Shown one piece after another: positions 49,608 through 59,647 of a stretch of 64,000 bases of DNA. The translations under genes and the position numbers were made by a program. A model generated the notes under the pieces. It searched no databases, was not told the DNA's origin, and saw nothing but the letters and a program-made list of their open reading frames with translations. Origin of the DNA: Streptomyces albireticuli (GTDB lineage: Bacteria > Actinomycetota > Actinomycetes > Streptomycetales > Streptomycetaceae); NCBI RefSeq assembly GCF_002192455.1, contig NZ_CP021744.1:4184001-4248000 (forward strand), written 5' to 3'. Every line of letters begins with the position of its first letter. Position 1 is the first letter of the stretch.

Positions 49608-50564
49608 TCAGCGGCGGCGGCGGTGCAGGGCGATCGCCGCGGCGGCGCCGCCCGCGAGCGCGCCCACGCCGGCCGCGGCCGGGATGCCGACCTTGGCCGC
49701 CTTGCGGCCCGTCCGGTAGTCGCGCAGCCGCCAGCCGTGCTCCCGCGCGTGCTTGCGCAGCCGGCCGTCGGGGTTGACGGCGTAGGGGTAGCCGACGAGC
49801 GACAGCATCGGGATGTCGTTGGCGGAGTCGCTGTAGGCCGCGCAGCGGGCCAGCTCCAGGCCCTCGGCCGCGGCCAGCGCCCGGACGGCCTCGGCCTTCG
49901 CGGGGCCGTGCAGCGGCTCACCGACGAGCTTGCCGGTGTAGACGCCGCCGATGGACTCGGCGACCGTGCCCAGCGCGCCGGTCAGGCCCAGCCGGCGGGC
50001 GATGATCGTCGCGGTCTCGATGGGCGCGGCGGTGACCAGCCAGACCTTCTGCCCGGCGTCCAGGTGGGCCTGGGCGAGCGCCCGGGTGCCCGGCCAGATG
50101 CGCTCGGCCATGTACTCGTCGTAGATCTCCTCGCCGATGGACATCAGCTCGGAGACGCGGTGGCCCTGGACGATCGACAGGGCGCTGTCGCGCGCGTCCT
50201 GCATGTGCTCGGGGTCCTCGACGCCCGCGAGCCGGAACCAGGCCTGCTGCCACGCGAAGCGCGCCAGCTCGCGCTTGCGGAAGAAGTGCCGCTTGTAGAG
50301 GCCGCGGCCGAAGTGGAAGAGCGCGGCGCCCTGCATGACCGTGTTGTCGAGGTCGAAGAAGGCGGCTGCCCGGACGTCGCCGGCGACGGGGAACTCCGGC
50401 TCGGCGGGGCCCTCGGACTCCTCCGCGGCGCGCGCGGCGGCCTCCGCGGCCTCCTCGTTCTCCTGCGCGGACTTGCGGGCTGCCTCCGCCGCGGCCTCGC
50501 CGGCGAGCACGCTGCGTGCCGTGGCGGAGCGCCTGCGCGGAGTGATCCATCCCAGTGCGGCCAT
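49608..50564 (-). CDS. HAD-IB family hydrolase
   Basis: The protein has 318 residues from ATG 50564. An Ala/Glu-rich coiled stretch (about 20-55) precedes the HAD domain: AAAFFDLDNTVMQGAAL (DxDxT nucleophile), VWLVTAAPIETA (motif II), and CAAYSDSANDIPMLSLVG (motif IV, SerB/IB type). A short C-terminal hydrophobic stretch (GIPAAAGVGALAGGAAAAIAL) may anchor it in the membrane. It is a phosphoserine-phosphatase-like hydrolase of unknown substrate. It lies between bldN and the glutaredoxin gene, as in S. coelicolor (SCO3322, from memory). Confidence 0.88.
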   Translation of the reverse strand: MAALGWITPRRRSATARSVLAGEAAAEAARKSAQENEEAAEAAARAAEESEGPAEPEFPVAGDVRAAAFFDLDNTVMQGAALFHFGRGLYKRHFFRKRELARFAWQQAWFRLAGVEDPEHMQDARDSALSIVQGHRVSELMSIGEEIYDEYMAERIWPGTRALAQAHLDAGQKVWLVTAAPIETATIIARRLGLTGALGTVAESIGGVYTGKLVGEPLHGPAKAEAVRALAAAEGLELARCAAYSDSANDIPMLSLVGYPYAVNPDGRLRKHAREHGWRLRDYRTGRKAAKVGIPAAAGVGALAGGAAAAIALHRRRR

Positions 50565-50656
50565 ACGGGGAGCATAGCCAGTGTGTTCGGGGTAACCGGA
50601 GCCGGGACGATTCGGTGGTGTGAACATCCTGCGACGGTCCGGTCACTCCCCGCGCG

Positions 50657-50935
50657 TCATGCGCCGAGCGCGCGCCTCAGCCGTGCCGGGTCCACCCGCC
50701 AGAAGTCGTGCTGCGCGCCGTCGACCAGGATCACCGGGATCTGCTCCCAGTACTTGCGGTGCAGCTCCTCGTCCTGGGTGATGTCCTTCTTCTCCCAGCG
50801 GGCGCCCAGCTCGCCGCAGACCTCGGCGATGACGGACTCGGCGGCGTCGCACAGATGACAACCGGGCTTGCCGATCAGGGTGACCGTGCTGTCGGCGGGG
50901 TTCTTACGGGCGCGTCGGCCCAGCAGCGGAGTCAT
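50657..50935 (-). CDS. Glutaredoxin-like (DUF836-type) thiol protein
   Basis: The protein has 92 residues from ATG 50935; ATG 50944 adds three residues. LIGKPGCHLCDAAESVI carries a CxxC redox motif; WEKKDITQDEELHRKYWEQIPVILVDG is the thioredoxin-fold second half with a cis-Pro. It probably reduces mixed disulphides. It is divergent from rex and separated from it by about 350 bp. Confidence 0.87.
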   Translation of the reverse strand: MTPLLGRRARKNPADSTVTLIGKPGCHLCDAAESVIAEVCGELGARWEKKDITQDEELHRKYWEQIPVILVDGAQHDFWRVDPARLRRALGA

Positions 50936-51192
50936 GGCGGCCATTGTGCCGCGCCCGTTCGCCCGGGATCGAAACGTCCCGAATGGGTGCCTGGGTCGAC
51001 TACCATCATGTGTCGATTTGTCGGTGAGCGGGGTCAGGGAGACGGGGAGTGTGGGCGCGTGTTCCCGTCGGTGCACCCCGGGTGTGAGGCCCACCCGTAC
51101 GGCGGTCGCGGAGGTGCGGTCGATGGTTCCCGGATCGGGTCGAAACTCCGCGTGACGCCGGTCACTTTGCCCGGACAAAGCGGACACCATCT

Positions 51193-51210
51193 TTGTGCAC
51201 GCGTTCACAA
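51193..51210. promoter_or_regulatory. Rex operator (ROP) upstream of rex-hem
   Basis: TTGTGCACGCGTTCACAA is an 18-bp dyad matching the Rex consensus TTGTGAA-n4-TTCACAA with one mismatch in the left arm. It lies 77 bp upstream of the rex start, so Rex can repress its own rex-hem operon and sense NADH/NAD+. The remainder of the 50936-51286 gap holds no gene and shares the promoter area with the glutaredoxin gene. Confidence 0.9.
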
Positions 51211-51286
51211 AGGCATAGCCTGCGTTCGACGGGGCGGTCCTGGGACGAGGCGCCGCCCGCAGCCCCGCTCTACCCGCAGGAGCACC

Positions 51287-52066
51287 GTGGCAACTGGCCG
51301 AACTCACCGACCGGCGACCCGAAGCCGAGGGATTCCCGAGGCCACCGTCGCCCGGCTACCGCTGTATCTGCGTGCACTGACGGCGCTCTCCGAGCGCTCG
51401 GTGCCCACGGTCTCCTCCGAGGAACTCGCGACCGCGGCGGGCGTCAATTCCGCCAAGCTCCGCAAGGACTTCAGCTACCTCGGCTCGTACGGCACCCGTG
51501 GTGTCGGCTACGACGTCGAGTACCTCGTCTACCAGATCTCCCGTGAGCTCGGCCTGACCCAGGACTGGCCGGTCGTCATCGTCGGCATCGGCAACCTCGG
51601 CGCGGCGCTCGCCAACTACGGCGGCTTCGCCTCCCGCGGCTTCCGCGTCGCGGCCCTGATCGACGCGGACCCGGCCATGGCCGGCAAGCCGGTCGCCGGG
51701 CTGCCCGTGCGCCACACCGACGAGCTCGAAGCGATCATCAGCGACAACGGCGTGTCCATCGGCGTCATCGCCACGCCCGCCGGTGCCGCCCAGCAGGTCT
51801 GCGACCGCCTGGTCGCCGCCGGGGTCACCTCGATCCTCAACTTCGCGCCCACCGTCCTCTCCGTCCCGGAGGGCGTGGACGTCCGTAAGGTCGACCTCTC
51901 CATCGAGCTCCAGATCCTCGCCTTCCACGAGCAGCGCAAGGCCGGCGAGGACAGCGCGTCCTCCGTCGCGCCCGCCGCGGCGGCCACCCGCTCGGGTGCG
52001 GGCGTCCGCTCCTCGGCGAGCCGGAAGGGCCCGGACGGGGATGTCCCCGCCGTGATGCCGGCATGA
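51287..52066 (+). CDS. rex: Redox-sensing transcriptional repressor Rex
   Basis: The protein has 259 residues from GTG 51287, with CAGGAG about 6 bp upstream. The winged helix (about 15-80) contains LPLYLRALTALSERSVPTVSSEELATAAG and VNSAKLRKDFSYLGSYGTRGVGYDV. The Rossmann domain VVIVGIGNLGAALANYG senses NADH, and VDLSIELQILAFHEQ is the domain-swapped C-terminal helix. High NADH releases Rex from DNA. It is first gene of rex-hemA-hemC-hemD-hemB and overlaps hemA by ATGA. Its tail (about 225-259) is disordered. Confidence 0.97.
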   Translation: MATGRTHRPATRSRGIPEATVARLPLYLRALTALSERSVPTVSSEELATAAGVNSAKLRKDFSYLGSYGTRGVGYDVEYLVYQISRELGLTQDWPVVIVGIGNLGAALANYGGFASRGFRVAALIDADPAMAGKPVAGLPVRHTDELEAIISDNGVSIGVIATPAGAAQQVCDRLVAAGVTSILNFAPTVLSVPEGVDVRKVDLSIELQILAFHEQRKAGEDSASSVAPAAAATRSGAGVRSSASRKGPDGDVPAVMPA

Positions 52067-53484
52067 GTCTCCTCGTCGTCGGACTGAGCCACCGCAGCGC
52101 GCCGGTCAGCGTGCTGGAGCGCGCCGCCCTCACGCGGGACGCGCAGGCCAAGCTCGTCCAGGACACCCTCGCGGCGGAGCCCGCCACCGAGGCGACGGTC
52201 CTCGCCACCTGCAACCGCATCGAGCTCTACGCCGACGTGGACAAGTTCCACGCGGGCGTCGCCGAGCTGTCCACGCTGCTCGCCCAGCACACGGGCGTCG
52301 GGCTGGACGAGCTCACTCCGTATCTCTATGTGCACTACGAGGACCGGGCCGTCCACCACCTCTTCTCGGTGGCCTGCGGGCTGGACTCCATGGTCGTTGG
52401 CGAGGGCCAGATCCTCGGCCAGATCAAGGACGCCCTCGCGCTCGGCCAGGAGCTGCACACCGCGGGCCGGCTGCTGAACGACCTCTTCCAGCAGGCCCTG
52501 CGGGTCGGCAAGCGCGCCCACAGCGAGACGGGCATCGACCGGGCCGGCCAGTCCCTGGTCACCTTCGGCCTGGAGCAGCTCGCGGCAGGCACCGCCGTGC
52601 CCGAGTGGGCCCTGGGCAAGCGCGCCCTCGTCATCGGCGCGGGCTCGATGTCCTCCCTCGCGGCGGCCACGCTCGCGCGCGCGGGCGTGGCGCACGTGGC
52701 CGTCGCCAACCGCACCGCCGAGCGGGCCCGGCGCCTCGCCGCGATCCTCACCGAGCCGGGCGGCCCCGGGGCCGCCGGGTTCACGGCCGAGGCCGTGGAG
52801 ATGACGGCCGTCGCCGAGGAGCTCTCGCGCGCCGACGTCGTGGTGTCCTGCACGGGCGCGACCGGCCTGGTGCTGACCGCCGAGGCCATACGGGGCGCCC
52901 TCGCGGCCCGTACGCCCGGGGGCGCCGCCGTGCCCCGGCAGAGCGGTGACGCGCCGGCCGCGCCGGCCGTGACCCTCGCGCTGCTCGACCTCGCCATGCC
53001 CCGCGACATCGACGCCGCCGCCCACCGCATCGAGGGCACCCGGCTCGTCGACATCGAGTCGCTGGCCGAGGCCTCCGCCGACGCGCCCATGGCCGCGGAC
53101 GTCGACCAGGTGCGCACCATCGTCTCCGACGAGGTCGCCGCCTTCGGCGCCGCCCAGCGGGCCGCGCACATCACCCCCACCGTGGTCGCCCTGCGCACCA
53201 TGGCCGCGGACGTCGTCGCGAGCGAGATCGCCCGGCTCGACGGCCGCCTGCCCGACCTGGACGACAAGCAGCGCGCGGAGATCACGCAGACCGTGCGCCG
53301 CGTCGTCGACAAGCTCCTGCACGCGCCCACCGTGCGTATCAAGGAGCTGGCCGCCACCCCCGGCGGCGCCGGCTACGCCGACGCGCTGCGCGAGCTGTTC
53401 GACCTGGACCCGCAGGCGGTGGCCGCGGTCAGCCGGGCCGACTCGCGCGCCGACACGCACACCACAGCACGGGAGCCAGCATGA
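52063..53484 (+). CDS. hemA: Glutamyl-tRNA reductase
   Basis: The enzyme reduces glutamyl-tRNA to glutamate-1-semialdehyde with NADPH, the first committed step of tetrapyrrole synthesis by the C5 route. The protein has 473 residues; its ATG overlaps the rex stop (ATGA). ATCNRIELYADV contains the catalytic Cys50, and ALVIGAGSMSSLAAATLARAG is the NADPH-binding loop. The longer than usual C-terminal half contains an inserted Pro/Ala-rich stretch (RTPGGAAVPRQSGDAPAAPA). The stop overlaps hemC by ATGA. Confidence 0.96.
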   Translation: MSLLVVGLSHRSAPVSVLERAALTRDAQAKLVQDTLAAEPATEATVLATCNRIELYADVDKFHAGVAELSTLLAQHTGVGLDELTPYLYVHYEDRAVHHLFSVACGLDSMVVGEGQILGQIKDALALGQELHTAGRLLNDLFQQALRVGKRAHSETGIDRAGQSLVTFGLEQLAAGTAVPEWALGKRALVIGAGSMSSLAAATLARAGVAHVAVANRTAERARRLAAILTEPGGPGAAGFTAEAVEMTAVAEELSRADVVVSCTGATGLVLTAEAIRGALAARTPGGAAVPRQSGDAPAAPAVTLALLDLAMPRDIDAAAHRIEGTRLVDIESLAEASADAPMAADVDQVRTIVSDEVAAFGAAQRAAHITPTVVALRTMAADVVASEIARLDGRLPDLDDKQRAEITQTVRRVVDKLLHAPTVRIKELAATPGGAGYADALRELFDLDPQAVAAVSRADSRADTHTTAREPA

Positions 53485-54449
53485 CCGACACCTCTACGCG
53501 CCCGCTGCGCCTCGGCACCCGCCGGAGCAAGCTCGCCATGGCCCAGTCCGGGCAGGTGGCGGAGACCGTGCGGCAGCTGACCGGCCGCCCGGTGGAGCTG
53601 GTCGAGATCACCACGTACGGCGATGTCTCGCGGGAGTCCCTCGCGCAGATCGGCGGCACCGGTGTCTTCGTCTCCGCGCTGCGCGACGCGCTGCTCGCGG
53701 ACGAGATCGACCTCGCCGTGCACTCGCTGAAGGACCTGCCGACCGCGCAGCCGGACGACCTCGCCCTGGCCGCGATCCCGGTCCGGCAGGACCCGCGGGA
53801 CGCGCTGATCGCCCGGGACGGGCTGACCTTCGAGCAGCTGCCGAAGGGCGCCCGGATCGGCACCGGTTCGCCGCGCCGCACGGCGCAGCTCAACGCCTGG
53901 GCGCGGTCGCTCGGGCTGGAGATCGAGACCGTGCCGATCCGCGGCAACATCGACACCCGCATCGGCTTCGTCACCGACGGGAAGCTGGACGCCGTCGTGC
54001 TGGCCGCCGCCGGTCTCGCCCGAATCGGTCGGACCGAGGACATCACCCAGTTCCTCGACCCCGACGCAGTTCTGCCCGCCCCCGGCCAGGGGGCCCTGGC
54101 AGTCGAGTGCGCAGCGACCAACGCGCAGCTCGTCGCCCGGCTCGCCGAGCTCGACGACCCGTACACCCGGGTCGCCGTGACCGCCGAGCGATCCCTGCTC
54201 GCCGCCCTGGAGGCCGGCTGCTCCGCACCCGTGGGTGCGTTGGCCGACCTGTTGGCCGACGGGCAGGTTGTCACCGAAATGCGCCTGCGCGGCGTCGTCG
54301 GCTCGACCGACGGCAAGACGCTGGTGCAGCTGTCCACCACCGGCCCCGTGCCGTCGTCCAGCGAAGAAGCCGTGGCCCTTGGCCGCGAGCTCGCCGCAGC
54401 GATGCTCGACAAGGGTGCGGCCGGTCTTATGGGGGAGCGAGCACTTTGA
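53481..54449 (+). CDS. hemC: Porphobilinogen deaminase (hydroxymethylbilane synthase)
   Basis: The enzyme condenses four porphobilinogens into hydroxymethylbilane. The protein has 322 residues from ATG 53481. LRLGTRRSKLAMAQSGQVAE, ARIGTGSPRRTAQL and LPAPGQGALAVECAA are conserved; EAGCSAPVGALA contains the Cys (247) that carries the dipyrromethane cofactor. Its stop overlaps the TTG start of hemD. Confidence 0.97.
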   Translation: MTDTSTRPLRLGTRRSKLAMAQSGQVAETVRQLTGRPVELVEITTYGDVSRESLAQIGGTGVFVSALRDALLADEIDLAVHSLKDLPTAQPDDLALAAIPVRQDPRDALIARDGLTFEQLPKGARIGTGSPRRTAQLNAWARSLGLEIETVPIRGNIDTRIGFVTDGKLDAVVLAAAGLARIGRTEDITQFLDPDAVLPAPGQGALAVECAATNAQLVARLAELDDPYTRVAVTAERSLLAALEAGCSAPVGALADLLADGQVVTEMRLRGVVGSTDGKTLVQLSTTGPVPSSSEEAVALGRELAAAMLDKGAAGLMGERAL

Positions 54450-56107
54450 ACCCCACCGCCCCGAACCACCCCGTGCACGGGCACGTCACCTTTCTCGGTG
54501 CCGGCCCCGGAGACCCGGGACTGCTGACGTTGCGCGCCGTGGAGGCACTCGCGGCAGCGGACGTCCTGATCGCCGATCCGCAGGTGCTCGACGTGGTGCG
54601 CGCGCACGCGCGCGCCCATGTGGACATGCCTGCGCAGACGGTTACTGACGAGTCATCAAAAACCGTCGGTACCCCGGAAGTACCTGTCCTTCGGGACACC
54701 GCCAATCTTGTCATGACGGCCGCGCGCGGCGGCAGGCGGGTCGTTCGTGCGGTCCTCGGTGACCCGGGCCTCGACGGCAACGCGGCCGACGAGATGCTGG
54801 CCTGCGCCAACGAGGGCATCACCTTCGAGGTGGTGCCGGGCGTCGCCACGGCCGTCGGCGTGCCCGCCTACGCCGGGGTGCCGCTGCGGGACGGCAAGGG
54901 CCGCGCGGACGTCCGCTTCGTGGACGCCCGCACCGCCTCGGCCACCTGCTGGGCCGAGGTCGGCGCGAGCGAGGTCACGGCCGTCGTCTCGACCACCCTC
55001 GACTCGGTCGTCGCGGCCGCCGCCGAGCTGGTCTCCGCCGGGCGCAAGCCCGACACCCCGATGACCGTCACCGTCGCCGGCACCACCACCCGCCAGCGCA
55101 CCTGGACCGCCACCCTGGGCAGCCTCGCCCAGGTCCTCAAGGCGGCGAAGGTCCTGCCGTCCCCGGACGGCGGGCAGCCCGTCATAGCCGTGGTCGGCGA
55201 GCGCAGCGCGGCCGCGCAGCGCGACCCGCTCTCGTGGTTCGAGTCCAAGCCGCTGTTCGGCTGGAACGTCCTCGTGCCGCGCACCAAGGAGCAGGCCGCC
55301 TCGCTCTCCGACCAGCTCCGTTCGTACGGCGCCGTGCCCAGCGAGGTCCCGACCATCGCGGTCGAGCCGCCGCGCACCCCGCAGCAGATGGAGCGCGCGG
55401 TCAAGGGCCTGGTCACCGGCCGCTACGAGTGGATCGCCTTCACCTCCGTCAACGCCGTCAAGGCGGTGCGCGAGAAGTTCGAGGAGTACGGGCTCGACGC
55501 GCGCGCCTTCGCCGGCATCAAGGTCGCGGCCGTCGGCGAGCAGACCGCCAGGTCGCTGATCGAGTTCGGTGTGAAGCCCGACCTCGTGCCCAGCGGCGAG
55601 CAGTCGGCCGCCGGCCTGCTGGAGGACTGGCCGCCCTACGACCCGGTCTTCGACCCGATCGACCGCGTCTTCCTGCCGCGCGCCGACATCGCCACCGAGA
55701 CCCTGGTCGCGGGCCTGATCGAGCTGGGCTGGGAGGTCGACGACGTCACCGCCTACCGGACCGTCCGGGCCTCGCCGCCGCCGGCCGAGACCCGTGAGGC
55801 GATCAAGGGCGGTGGCTTCGACGCGGTGCTGTTCACCTCGTCCAGCACCGTGCGGAACTTGGTCGGCATCGCCGGCAAGCCGCACAATGTCACCGTCATC
55901 GCCTGCATCGGCCCGGCCACCGCGAAGACGGCGGAGGAGCACGGCCTGCGGGTGGATGTGCTGTCGCCCGAGCCCTCGGTGCACAAGCTCGCCGAGGCGC
56001 TCGCGGACTTCGGCGCGGCCCGGCGCGACGCGGCCCTGGAGGCCGGCGACCCGGTCACGCGCCCGAGCGAGCGGCGGCCCGGATCGCGTAGAAGGGCACG
56101 GAGTTGA
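54446..56107 (+). CDS. hemD: Fused uroporphyrinogen-III C-methyltransferase-like/uroporphyrinogen-III synthase
   Basis: The protein has 553 residues from TTG 54446, chosen because it overlaps the hemC stop (TTGA) and follows GGGGGAG. The N-terminal half resembles SUMT methyltransferases (VTFLGAGPGDPGLLTL), but the family GGDPFVFGRG segment reads VLGDPGLDGNAADEM, so methyltransferase activity is doubtful. The C-terminal half (about 265-530) is uroporphyrinogen-III synthase: IAFTSVNAVKAVREK and LFTSSSTVRNLVGIAG. The latter closes hydroxymethylbilane to uroporphyrinogen III. Its stop overlaps the hemB start by TTGA. Confidence 0.92.
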   Translation: MNPTAPNHPVHGHVTFLGAGPGDPGLLTLRAVEALAAADVLIADPQVLDVVRAHARAHVDMPAQTVTDESSKTVGTPEVPVLRDTANLVMTAARGGRRVVRAVLGDPGLDGNAADEMLACANEGITFEVVPGVATAVGVPAYAGVPLRDGKGRADVRFVDARTASATCWAEVGASEVTAVVSTTLDSVVAAAAELVSAGRKPDTPMTVTVAGTTTRQRTWTATLGSLAQVLKAAKVLPSPDGGQPVIAVVGERSAAAQRDPLSWFESKPLFGWNVLVPRTKEQAASLSDQLRSYGAVPSEVPTIAVEPPRTPQQMERAVKGLVTGRYEWIAFTSVNAVKAVREKFEEYGLDARAFAGIKVAAVGEQTARSLIEFGVKPDLVPSGEQSAAGLLEDWPPYDPVFDPIDRVFLPRADIATETLVAGLIELGWEVDDVTAYRTVRASPPPAETREAIKGGGFDAVLFTSSSTVRNLVGIAGKPHNVTVIACIGPATAKTAEEHGLRVDVLSPEPSVHKLAEALADFGAARRDAALEAGDPVTRPSERRPGSRRRARS

Positions 56108-57096
56108 GCACCACGTACGGCACGTTCCCGGGGTCCCGCCCCCGGCGCCTGCGCACCACCCCCACCATGCGCCGCATGGTCGCGGAGACCCGGCTGCACC
56201 CGGCCGACCTGATCCTTCCCGCCTTCGTGCGGGAGGGCGCCAAGGAGCCGGTGCCGATCTCCGCGATGCCCGGGGTCGTCCAGCACACCCGTGACACCCT
56301 GCGGAAGGCGGCCGTCGAGGCGCTGGCGGCCGGGGTCTCCGGGATCATGCTCTTCGGCGTGCCCGAGGACGCCAAGAAGGACGCGGCCGGCACCGCCGGC
56401 ACCGACCCCGACGGCATCCTCCAGGTCGCCATCCGGGACGTGCGGGCCGAGGTCGGCGACGACCTCGTCATCATGTCCGACCTGTGCCTGGACGAGTACA
56501 CCGACCACGGCCACTGCGGGGTCCTCGACTCCGAGGGCCGGGTGGACAACGACGCCACCCTGGAGCGCTACGCCGAGATGGCGCAGGTCCAGGCGGACGC
56601 GGGCGTCCACGTGGTCGGCCCGAGCGGCATGATGGACGGTCAGGTCGGCGTCATCCGCGACGCGCTCGACCAGACCGGCCACGAGGACGTCTCGGTCCTC
56701 GCCTACACCGCGAAGTACGCCTCCGCGTTCTACGGCCCCTTCCGGGAGGCCGTCGGCTCGTCGCTCCAGGGCGACCGCAAGACGTACCAGCAGGACCCGG
56801 CCAACGTCCGGGAGTCGCTGCGCGAGCTCGCGCTCGACCTCGCCGAGGGCGCGGACATGGTCATGGTCAAGCCGGCCCTGCCCTACCTGGACATCCTCGC
56901 CAAGGTCGCGGAGGCGGTCGACGTGCCGGTCGCCGCGTACCAGATCAGCGGCGAGTACGCGATGGTCGAGGCCGCCGCGGCCAACGGCTGGATCGACCGC
57001 GACCGGGCGATCATGGAGACCCTCACCGGCATCAAGCGCGCCGGGGCGAACATGATCCTGACCTACTGGGCGACCGAGGTCGCGCGGCAGCTCTAG
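56104..57096 (+). CDS. hemB: Delta-aminolevulinic acid dehydratase (porphobilinogen synthase)
   Basis: The enzyme joins two 5-aminolevulinate molecules into porphobilinogen. The protein has 330 residues from TTG 56104. The active-site lysines are in LAYTAKYASAFYGPF and MVMVKPALPYLDI. The metal region DLCLDEYTDHGHCG has Cys, Asp, Cys, where zinc enzymes have three Cys and magnesium types usually none, so its metal use is intermediate. It is the last gene of the rex-hem operon, followed by a terminator. Confidence 0.96.
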   Translation: MSTTYGTFPGSRPRRLRTTPTMRRMVAETRLHPADLILPAFVREGAKEPVPISAMPGVVQHTRDTLRKAAVEALAAGVSGIMLFGVPEDAKKDAAGTAGTDPDGILQVAIRDVRAEVGDDLVIMSDLCLDEYTDHGHCGVLDSEGRVDNDATLERYAEMAQVQADAGVHVVGPSGMMDGQVGVIRDALDQTGHEDVSVLAYTAKYASAFYGPFREAVGSSLQGDRKTYQQDPANVRESLRELALDLAEGADMVMVKPALPYLDILAKVAEAVDVPVAAYQISGEYAMVEAAAANGWIDRDRAIMETLTGIKRAGANMILTYWATEVARQL

Positions 57097-57114
57097 CCAC
57101 GCGCGATCCGGCCG

Positions 57115-57154
57115 GAGCCGGGAGCGACCGTATCCGTACGGCCGCTCCCGGCTC
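57115..57154 (+). terminator. Terminator of the rex-hem operon
   Basis: GAGCCGGGAGCG (57115-57126) pairs with CGCTCCCGGCTC (57143-57154) over 12 bp. The 16-nt loop has its own CCGTA/TACGG pairing. It begins 18 bp after hemB. Confidence 0.85.
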
Positions 57155-57240
57155 TTCGCGTTCCCGGCCTCCGGCCGCCACAGGGGAGAGCCGATGCTCT
57201 ACGGTGTGTGCCACGCCACTCACTCCACGGAGGCGCGGGC

Positions 57241-57714
57241 ATGGGCGACGACCCGGAGCAGGACGACGTCAGGAAGGACGACCCGGAGCGGGCCGATCCG
57301 GAACAGGCCGACGACTGGGAGTACACGCTTCAGGTCCCCCGCGACCCGCTGGCCCCCTGCATCGCACGGCGCACCCTCCGCACGATCTTCCAGCAGCACG
57401 GCTTCGCCGCCGTGGCCGACACCGCCGAGCTGCTGACCTCCGAGCTGCTCACCAACGCCTACCGCTACTCCGACGGCCCCGCCTCGGTACGGGTGAAGGG
57501 CGAGGGGGAGCGGGTGCGGGTGAGCGTCTGGGACACCAACCCCAAGCTCCCGGCGCCGGTCAGGGCCGCGCCGCCGGACGGCGAGGCCGAACAGGGGCGC
57601 GGGCTGGGGCTGGTGATGACCTGCGCCGACAGCTGGGGCGGGTTCGCGCTGCGGGACCAGCCGCAGGGGCTGGTCGGCAAGCTGATGTGGTTCGAACTGG
57701 GGGGCGGGCACTGA
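57241..57714 (+). CDS. Anti-sigma-type ATP-binding (HATPase) regulatory protein
   Basis: The protein has 157 residues from ATG 57241, with GGAGG about 8 bp upstream. An acidic N-terminus (1-25, rich in DDPEQ) precedes a GHKL kinase-like domain: AELLTSELLTNAYRYSDG (N box), VSVWDTNP (G1) and GRGLGLVMTCADSWG (G2). It is one of the many small RsbW/SpoIIAB-like proteins of Streptomyces. It lies between hemB and the convergent argS, ending 19 bp from the argS stop. No partner antagonist is adjacent. Confidence 0.87.
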   Translation: MGDDPEQDDVRKDDPERADPEQADDWEYTLQVPRDPLAPCIARRTLRTIFQQHGFAAVADTAELLTSELLTNAYRYSDGPASVRVKGEGERVRVSVWDTNPKLPAPVRAAPPDGEAEQGRGLGLVMTCADSWGGFALRDQPQGLVGKLMWFELGGGH

Positions 57715-57733
57715 CCCCGCCCCCCGGCGCGGA

Positions 57734-59488
<1,755 letters not shown>

Positions 59489-59647
59489 GGGGTGGGTGCC
59501 ATTCCGGTAGGCGGCATGAAGGTCCCACCGAGTATCCCATGCGTGTACCACGGCCCCTCGGTGATTTCGCCGCACCCCGGGCAACCCCGGGGCCACGCCT
59601 TTCGTCTGGGACAATGGTCATGCCAGGACCGTATGGAAGGAAGTGCC

